The notes under the pieces: model-generated
Seen by the model: only the letters and a program-made list of their open reading frames with translations
The model's database searches: none
What the model was told of the DNA's origin: nothing
DNA from: Rhodospirillaceae bacterium
Lineage (GTDB): Bacteria > Pseudomonadota > Alphaproteobacteria > Reyranellales > Reyranellaceae
Length of the DNA stretch: 64,000 nucleotides
Assembly (NCBI GenBank): GCA_009772935.1
Contig: WOUR01000014.1
Span: forward strand, 62,001-126,000
Direction of reading: 5' to 3'
In this document: positions 59,236-64,000 of the stretch, in pieces
Layout of the letters: each line of letters starts with the position of its first letter
Numbering within the stretch: the first letter of the stretch is position 1
Position numbers and translations under genes: made by a program

Positions 59236-60366
59236 ATGGATCGGCAGACGCGAATAGCCGTTGTCGGGGGCGGGCTGGCGGGGCTGACGGTGGCGGCTCT
59301 GCTGCAGCGCGACGGGTATCCCGTTGCCGTCTATGAGCAGACGCCGAATTTTTCCAGGATCGGGGCGGGCATCATCCTCGGTGCCAATGTCGCCAAGGTC
59401 CTGCGGTCCCTCGGTCTCGAGCGCAACTTCACCGAAACCGGCATACGCCCGGATGCCTTCGTCAGCCGGGCGTGGGACAGCGGGGAGACGCTCTACGAAC
59501 TGGTCTTCGACGCCGCCTGCGAAGCCCGGTTCGACGGGCCCTTCGTCAACATTCATCGGGCCGACCTGCATCGCATTCTCCAGACCCCGCTTGCACCGGG
59601 AACGATCCGGTTCGGTCATCGCCTGGCGGGCCTCGGCGAGACGCCGGGCGGCATCAGGCTCGCCTTCGACAACGGGGCCAGCGCCGAGGTCGATATCGTG
59701 ATCGGCGCCGACGGCATTCGCTCGCGGGTGCGCGACGAAATCCTCGGGCATGAAGAGCCGCGCTTCATCGGACGCATTGCACCAAGAGCTGTGTTTCCGG
59801 CGGAGCGTCTCGGCGACCTCGCCATCCGCGATTGCACCAAGTGGTGGGGACCGGATCGCCACGTGCTCGTCTATTACATGACGGCGCGACGGGATGAGGT
59901 CTATGTCATGGCCGCCATCCCGGCCGATCGCTGGGACGGCGATGGCACGCCGATCCCCGGCACGCGCGACGATTTCGTCTCGGCGCTGGAAGGCTTCCAT
60001 CCCGAGATGCTGCGTGCGGCCGAGGCGGCGACGGACGTGACCGTCTGGCCGATCATGGACCGGCCACGCAATGACACGTGGCACAAGGGCCGCGTCGTCC
60101 TGATGGGCGATGCCTGCCACGCCGTGCGACCGTTCATGGCCGCTGGCGGCTCGATGGCGATCGAGGATGCCGCCATCCTCCATCGCTGCATCGTCCAGGC
60201 GACGGACACGGAGACGGCCTTCCGCCGCTATGCCGCCAACCGGATACCGCGGGTGGCTGAGGTGCAGCGCATTTCGATCGCCAATACCTGGATGCACGGG
60301 CCGACCGAGGTCGACTGGTTCTTCGCCTACGACCCCTGCAATGCTCCCCTCGACACCGTCCCTTGA
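59236..60366 (+). CDS. FAD-dependent monooxygenase (salicylate/6-hydroxynicotinate hydroxylase type)
   Basis: A 376-residue class A flavoprotein monooxygenase. FAD motifs: RIAVVGGGLAGLTVAALL at the N-terminus, VIGADGIRSRVR in the middle and VLMGDACHAVRPFMAAGG near the C-terminus. It would use NADH/NADPH and O2 to hydroxylate an aromatic ring. ATG 59236 is preferred, with AGGTGAGGCGG upstream; an ATG 11 codons earlier is in frame. The next gene, a PuuE-like amidohydrolase, starts 13 bp after it. Confidence 0.9.
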   Translation: MDRQTRIAVVGGGLAGLTVAALLQRDGYPVAVYEQTPNFSRIGAGIILGANVAKVLRSLGLERNFTETGIRPDAFVSRAWDSGETLYELVFDAACEARFDGPFVNIHRADLHRILQTPLAPGTIRFGHRLAGLGETPGGIRLAFDNGASAEVDIVIGADGIRSRVRDEILGHEEPRFIGRIAPRAVFPAERLGDLAIRDCTKWWGPDRHVLVYYMTARRDEVYVMAAIPADRWDGDGTPIPGTRDDFVSALEGFHPEMLRAAEAATDVTVWPIMDRPRNDTWHKGRVVLMGDACHAVRPFMAAGGSMAIEDAAILHRCIVQATDTETAFRRYAANRIPRVAEVQRISIANTWMHGPTEVDWFFAYDPCNAPLDTVP

Positions 60367-60379
60367 TCCGGAGCCTTCA

Positions 60380-61330
60380 ATGTCCGTCCTCGATCCCGCT
60401 GCCGCCGGCGACATCCGCCCCGACCCGATGAAGGTCCGCGATCTCGTGGGGTATGGCGAGACTCCGCCCCATCCCCACTGGCCGGGCAATGCCCGAATTG
60501 CCATCAACTTCAACCTCAACGTCGAGGGCGGCGGCGAATCGACCTTGGCCAATGGCGATGCGGTGTCGGAGGGGATGCTGAACGACATCGGCGTCCACAC
60601 CAAGGCCGGACTCCGGGTGCCGCTCGTCGAATCGGTGTTCGAGTATGGCAGCCGCCGCGGTGCGTGGCGGCTCCTCGACATCTTCGCGCGCTTCTCGGTC
60701 CCGGTGAGCGTGCTGGGCGTTGCCCGCGCTCTCGAACAGAATCCGATGCTCGCGCGCGCCTGCGTGGAGCGTGGCCACGAGATGGTGAGCCACGGCTATC
60801 GCTGGATCGACTATGGCGAGGTCGACGAGGCGACCGAGCGCCGGCATGTCCGCCAGGCGGTGGAGATCCTGACGCGTCTCACGGGAAGCCGCCCGCTGGG
60901 ATGGATGACAGGACGCCCTGGCGAGAACACGCGGCGGCTGGTGGCCGAGGAGGGCGGCTTTCTCTACGATCGCGATTCGCTGGCCGACGAGTTGCCCTAC
61001 TGGGTCGAGACCGCGCACGGCCCCCATCTGGTGATTCCCTATTCCTACGAGGCAAACGACAATCGCTTCGATGCGAATTCAGGCTTCTCGACCGGTCAGG
61101 ACTTCTTCGAGTACATGCGCGACGCCTTCGACCTCCTCTACGAGGAGGGGACGGCCGGTGCGCCGAAGCTGTTGTCGGTCGGCCTGCATGACCGGCTTAT
61201 CGGACGACCGGGCCGCGCGGGTGGCCTCGTCAAGTTCCTGCAGCATGCGACAGCCCGCGAAGGGGTGTGGTTCTGCCGCGGAATCGACATCGCGCAGCAT
61301 TGGCGAACACGCTTCCCGGCCCGTGCATGA
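60380..61330 (+). CDS. Polysaccharide-deacetylase-fold amidohydrolase (PuuE allantoinase-like)
   Basis: A 316-residue NodB-homology protein. The opening RDLVGYGETPPHPHWPGNARIAINFNLN, quoted here as RDLVGYGETPPHPHWPG and ARIAINFNLNVEGGGE, closely resembles PuuE-type allantoinases that act on ureide amides rather than on chitin. HEMVSHGYRWIDY supplies candidate His ligands and GWMTGRPGENTRRLV the substrate loop. In this locus it could open a ring made by the monooxygenase or hydrolyse a formamide/ureide intermediate. The true substrate is unknown. Confidence 0.85.
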   Translation: MSVLDPAAAGDIRPDPMKVRDLVGYGETPPHPHWPGNARIAINFNLNVEGGGESTLANGDAVSEGMLNDIGVHTKAGLRVPLVESVFEYGSRRGAWRLLDIFARFSVPVSVLGVARALEQNPMLARACVERGHEMVSHGYRWIDYGEVDEATERRHVRQAVEILTRLTGSRPLGWMTGRPGENTRRLVAEEGGFLYDRDSLADELPYWVETAHGPHLVIPYSYEANDNRFDANSGFSTGQDFFEYMRDAFDLLYEEGTAGAPKLLSVGLHDRLIGRPGRAGGLVKFLQHATAREGVWFCRGIDIAQHWRTRFPARA

Positions 61331-61436
61331 TCGGGTGCCGTCCCCGTTATCCCCACGTTTCAGGACGTCGATGTAATTGAGTGGACATGGTGGTCGCTTC
61401 TATGGTCTTGCCGGTCGGACCATGGAGTAGTTGGAC

Positions 61437-61709
61437 ATGCCGGACGGAAGCTCGATTTCTAAGAAGACCAAAGCGGGCCCGATCTCGGCCGACCGCCTGA
61501 AGAGTTTCATCGAGCGGATCGAGAAGCTCGAGGAAGAGCGCAAGGCGATCGGCGGCGACATCAAGGACGTCTACAGCGAGGCCAAGGGCGTCGGCTACGA
61601 CGTGAAGACCATGCGCAAGATCGTGTCGCTGCGCTCCATGGACGCCGCCGACCGGGCGGAAGCGGAGACGCTCCTCGACGTCTACAAGCATGCCCTTGGA
61701 ATGGTCTGA
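61437..61709 (+). CDS. gapR: GapR family DNA-binding protein (DUF2312)
   Basis: A 90-residue nucleoid-associated protein. ISADRLKSFIERIEKLEEER, then DIKDVYSEAKGVGYDVKTMR and KIVSLRSMDAADRAEAETLL match GapR of Caulobacter, which clamps overtwisted AT-rich DNA. ATG 61437 is preferred over a TTG two codons upstream. It sits alone between a PuuE-like gene and an orphan tctC. Whether another gapR copy exists elsewhere cannot be known from this window. Confidence 0.88.
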   Translation: MPDGSSISKKTKAGPISADRLKSFIERIEKLEEERKAIGGDIKDVYSEAKGVGYDVKTMRKIVSLRSMDAADRAEAETLLDVYKHALGMV

Positions 61710-61816
61710 GCGAAGTCTGACGGGTACGGAATTCTGATTTAACAGGGGGCTGGCGGTCGCTAGGCTCCTTCTCGGCGAATGCTCCGGCAAACGGGAGCAG
61801 GCCGTGGAGGAATGCC

Positions 61817-62818
61817 ATGCGGAAATCCGCCCGTCAGTCGACACTCTCGAGGCGCCACGTGCTGCGCCTGCCTGCTGCGGCCGCCCTCGCGGCGGCCGGC
61901 CTGCCGGCCTGGGCCCAGACCTTTCCATCGCAGCCCGTGCATATCGTCGTGCCGTTCCCGCCCGGAGGCGGCACGGATGCGCTGGCGCGGGCGGTCCAGG
62001 TGCCGATGCAGAAGGCCCTCGGGAGCGGCACCGTGATCGTCGACAACAAGGGCGGCGGCGGGGGCAGCATCGCCCATGAGTTCGTGGCCAAGCAGCCGGC
62101 GGATGGCCATTGGCTGGTGGTGAGCGCCAACAACCTGCCGCTCTATCCCCACATCGTGGCCAAGCTCGGCTTCGATGCGAAGACGGCGTTCGTGCCGATC
62201 GGTTTCATCGCCAAGCAGGAGTCCGTGCTCGTGGGCAGCCTCGATGCGCCGTGGCCGGACCTCAAGGCGATCATCGCCGCGGCGAAGGCGGCACCCGGTT
62301 CGGTGCAGTACGGCACGGCGGGCCTGACCACGCCGATGCACCTGTCGACCGAGCAGTTCGCGATGCTGAACGGCATCAAGCTCACGCACGTGCCATTCCG
62401 CGGGACAGGCCCCTTGGTCACCGACCTGCTGGGCGGCCACATCAAGCTCGGCATGTCGAGCATCACCAGCGTGGCGCCGCAGATCGCGGCCGGCAAGCTC
62501 AAGCCCTACGCGATGGCGTCCCTGGAGCGCTCATCGGTCGCCCCGACCATCCCGACCTTCAAGGAACTGGGCGCCGGCGACGTCGACGGCACGATCGTCT
62601 ACACGCTGCTGGCGCCCGCCGGCACGCCGCCGGCGGTCGTCGCCAAGCTGAACCAGGCACTGAACGCCGCAGTGGCGACGCCGGCGCAGAAGCAGGATCT
62701 GGCAAAGCGCGGCTTCGTCGCGATGGGCGGCACGCCGGAGCAGTTGGCCGACTGGCTCAAGGTGCAGGAACCTATCTGGGTGCCGGTGCTCAAGGCCGCC
62801 GGCGTCAAGCCGGAATAG
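61817..62818 (+). CDS. Orphan TctC-type periplasmic receptor
   Basis: A 333-residue Bug/TctC receptor. The signal region LSRRHVLRLPAAAALAAAGL has a twin-Arg pair, so Tat export is possible, and cleavage is near AWAQ. VHIVVPFPPGGGTDALAR and VIVDNKGGGGGSIAHE are the ligand loops. No TctA or TctB gene is adjacent; the nearest permeases are about 38 kb away. A role as a receptor for a shared permease or as a sensor ligand protein is possible. Confidence 0.9.
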   Translation: MRKSARQSTLSRRHVLRLPAAAALAAAGLPAWAQTFPSQPVHIVVPFPPGGGTDALARAVQVPMQKALGSGTVIVDNKGGGGGSIAHEFVAKQPADGHWLVVSANNLPLYPHIVAKLGFDAKTAFVPIGFIAKQESVLVGSLDAPWPDLKAIIAAAKAAPGSVQYGTAGLTTPMHLSTEQFAMLNGIKLTHVPFRGTGPLVTDLLGGHIKLGMSSITSVAPQIAAGKLKPYAMASLERSSVAPTIPTFKELGAGDVDGTIVYTLLAPAGTPPAVVAKLNQALNAAVATPAQKQDLAKRGFVAMGGTPEQLADWLKVQEPIWVPVLKAAGVKPE

Positions 62819-62853
62819 CCTGGCGACATTTCGATCCTGCCGCTGGCGCCCCG

Positions 62854-62867
62854 TTGACGCAGGTCAA
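62854..62867 (+). promoter_or_regulatory. FNR/FixK-like box upstream of a universal stress protein gene
   Basis: TTGACGCAGGTCAA, a perfect TTGAC-N4-GTCAA palindrome, 52-65 bp before the ATG of the USP gene. A TAATAT at 62899-62904 could be a -10. CRP/FNR-family activation under low oxygen is likely. Confidence 0.6.
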
Positions 62868-62918
62868 CGCCGGGAACCGACGTTCTCTTTACGCTGGGTA
62901 ATATTGAAGGGGAGGCGC

Positions 62919-63758
62919 ATGCGTTCGATTCTCGTCACTGTCGATGACACACCGTCCGCCGTCGCCGCGAGGGGGCTTGCTGCAGCGCTCGCTCGCCAAT
63001 GCGGCGCCCGGGTGAGGGGCGTGACAGCGCTCGATGTCAGCGATCTCGATCGCGCCGAGCCGGTGCCGATTGGCGGCGTGCAATACGCCTACGACCGCTT
63101 GCAGCATCGCAAGCAGCTCGCGGACGAGCGGCGCGCAAGAATCGCCGAACTGCCGGACGTGTTCCGGCGATGCCTGGCGGACGAAGGCATGGATGCCGAA
63201 TGCGCCACGATGGAAGCGAACGTGCGCGATGGATTGCTTCGGATGATCGAGACGTGCGACCTGGTCGTGACCGGCCGGGATGCCGAGTTTCATCTCGAGG
63301 CAGTCGAAGGAGTCACACCGCTCGTCCACCACATCATCTCCAAGGGGTGTCGTCCCGTCGTGGTGACGGGGCCCGAGTGGGTCGAGAAGGGGGCCGTCCT
63401 GGTGGCCTACGATGGAAGCGCGCCGGCCGCGAAGGCATTGCAGGTCGCGGCACTGATGGGGATTTTCGGAACCTCCAGGGCGCGTATCCTGTCGATCGGG
63501 CGGGAGCAGTCCGCCGCCCTGTCGGTTGCCGAACGAGCCGGTTCGTTCCTGGCACTGCATGGGGTCGATGCGGACCTCGAGGCGGTTGCAACGAGCGAGA
63601 GCCCAGCCGATGTCCTGCTGCGGCGCGCTTCGGAAACGGGTGCGCGACTGCTGGTCATGGGAGCCTTCGGTCATCGTGGAGTCCGGGAAATTCTCTTCGG
63701 CTCGACCACACGGCACCTGTTCGACAGCGCTCCGGTTCCACTTTTCATCTACCACTGA
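62919..63758 (+). CDS. Universal stress protein (tandem UspA-like)
   Basis: A 279-residue protein with two UspA-like halves. The N-terminal half starts SILVTVDDTPSAVAARGLAA. The C-terminal half has VLVAYDGSAPAAKALQ and the ATP-binding pattern GAFGHRGVREILFGSTTRHL. Such proteins aid survival under stress, often anaerobiosis. AAGGGGAGG lies at the best distance before ATG 62919. It precedes another, partial USP gene with the same kind of upstream box, so they form a small FNR-type regulon. Confidence 0.88.
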   Translation: MRSILVTVDDTPSAVAARGLAAALARQCGARVRGVTALDVSDLDRAEPVPIGGVQYAYDRLQHRKQLADERRARIAELPDVFRRCLADEGMDAECATMEANVRDGLLRMIETCDLVVTGRDAEFHLEAVEGVTPLVHHIISKGCRPVVVTGPEWVEKGAVLVAYDGSAPAAKALQVAALMGIFGTSRARILSIGREQSAALSVAERAGSFLALHGVDADLEAVATSESPADVLLRRASETGARLLVMGAFGHRGVREILFGSTTRHLFDSAPVPLFIYH

Positions 63759-63768
63759 GCGATTGAGC

Positions 63769-63798
63769 CTTGATCTGGGTCGGTTGACCCAGATCAAG
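63769..63798. promoter_or_regulatory. Perfect inverted repeat containing an FNR/FixK-like box
   Basis: CTTGATCTGGGTC (63769-63781) and GACCCAGATCAAG (63786-63798) are perfect inverted copies around GGTT. The right part contains TTGACCCAGATCAA (63784-63797), a TTGAY-N4-RTCAA FNR-type box. The hairpin could also end the upstream USP transcript, but there is no T tract. Confidence 0.6.
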
Positions 63799-63892
63799 GG
63801 CAGGTGCGCGAGCATTCTCCAGAATTGCACAGCATGTGAAATGGACCGGTCGACGGTTCTTCACGCTGGGTTCAATCAACGGGAGAAGCGAT

Positions 63893-64000
63893 ATGATCAC
63901 GACCCGCAGGATCTACATGCCGCTGGCGACCTATCCGGAGGCGGTCGACGATGAGGCCGTCCTGGCGGCTGCCGGCTTCGCCGTGTCGCTGGGAGGGACG
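63893..64000 (+). CDS. Start of a second, probable universal stress protein gene (3' end outside window)
   Basis: An open frame from ATG 63893 to the window end, 36 codons, beginning MITTRRIYMPLATYPEAV. GGGAGAAG precedes the ATG. The sequence fits the opening of a Usp-like domain, and the gene follows another USP gene with related upstream sequence (CGCTGGGT about 24-30 bp before each start). The fragment is too short for a firm call. Confidence 0.6.
   Translation, partial: MITTRRIYMPLATYPEAVDDEAVLAAAGFAVSLGGT

Overview
The window is GC-rich, densely packed DNA with the look of a soil or water alphaproteobacterium with a broad catabolic range. The clade clues are a GapR/DUF2312 protein, a 41-residue L36, a DUF1244 protein, a stand-alone ClpS, and many TctABC-type transport genes, CoA ligases and CoA transferases. 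The mix resembles Reyranella, Bradyrhizobium or Rhodospirillales-type genomes. No rRNA, tRNA or CRISPR array was recognised. Most genes sit in short operons with 1-4 bp start/stop overlaps.

Layout. 1-4.1 kb: 3' part of NAD synthetase, a rhodanese, an acyl-CoA ligase, a DUF3237 protein and a LysE exporter. 4.2-12.2 kb: an operon on the minus strand (DUF6134 protein, SCP2-like protein, alpha/beta hydrolase) split by a ~6.1 kb integrated element at 5087-11160. The element carries a tyrosine integrase, an AlpA-like regulator, a RepA-like ATPase, an iteron-like non-coding region, a DUF5681 protein and several small unknown genes. 12.2-17.7 kb: CoA transferase, cupin, HMG-CoA-lyase-like enzyme, TctAB transporter and a TauE-type exporter. 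17.8-22.3 kb: phosphotransferase, TetR regulator, a C13-peptidase-like lipoprotein, RidA and an acyl-CoA ligase. 22.3-30.2 kb: a complete tctBAC set, a divergent second tctC and hyuAB. 30.2-34.5 kb: GST, HpaB-type hydroxylase, ClpS, DUF72, UdgX and rpmJ with its own promoter and leader.

34.5-45.5 kb: glcDEF (glycolate oxidase), a divergent MarR/cupin pair with two clear operators, a TPR protein, an amidohydrolase, a DUF2339 membrane protein and a PaaK-like ligase. 45.6-47.8 kb: an unusual Rieske oxygenase fused to an extra N-terminal domain, and three tiny membrane proteins. 47.8-54.6 kb: pyruvate kinase with a four-gene set for four-carbon acid sugars (LtnD, OtnI, OtnC, OtnK), a GFA protein and glycerate 2-kinase. 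54.6-61.3 kb: N-formylglutamate amidohydrolase, DUF1244, then a MarR-controlled divergent locus (ABC importer against FAD monooxygenase plus PuuE-like amidohydrolase). 61.4-64 kb: GapR homologue, an orphan tctC and universal stress protein genes with FNR/FixK-like boxes.

Together the chromosomal genes describe a cell that takes up many carboxylates, activates them as CoA esters, and feeds glycolate and tetronate-type sugars into central metabolism. The strongest non-routine observations are the island inserted in the 3' end of a coding gene, with an element-encoded tail that mimics the displaced one; the Rieske fusion; the MarR-operator catabolic locus at 55.7-61.3 kb; and a dispersed palindromic repeat present twice.
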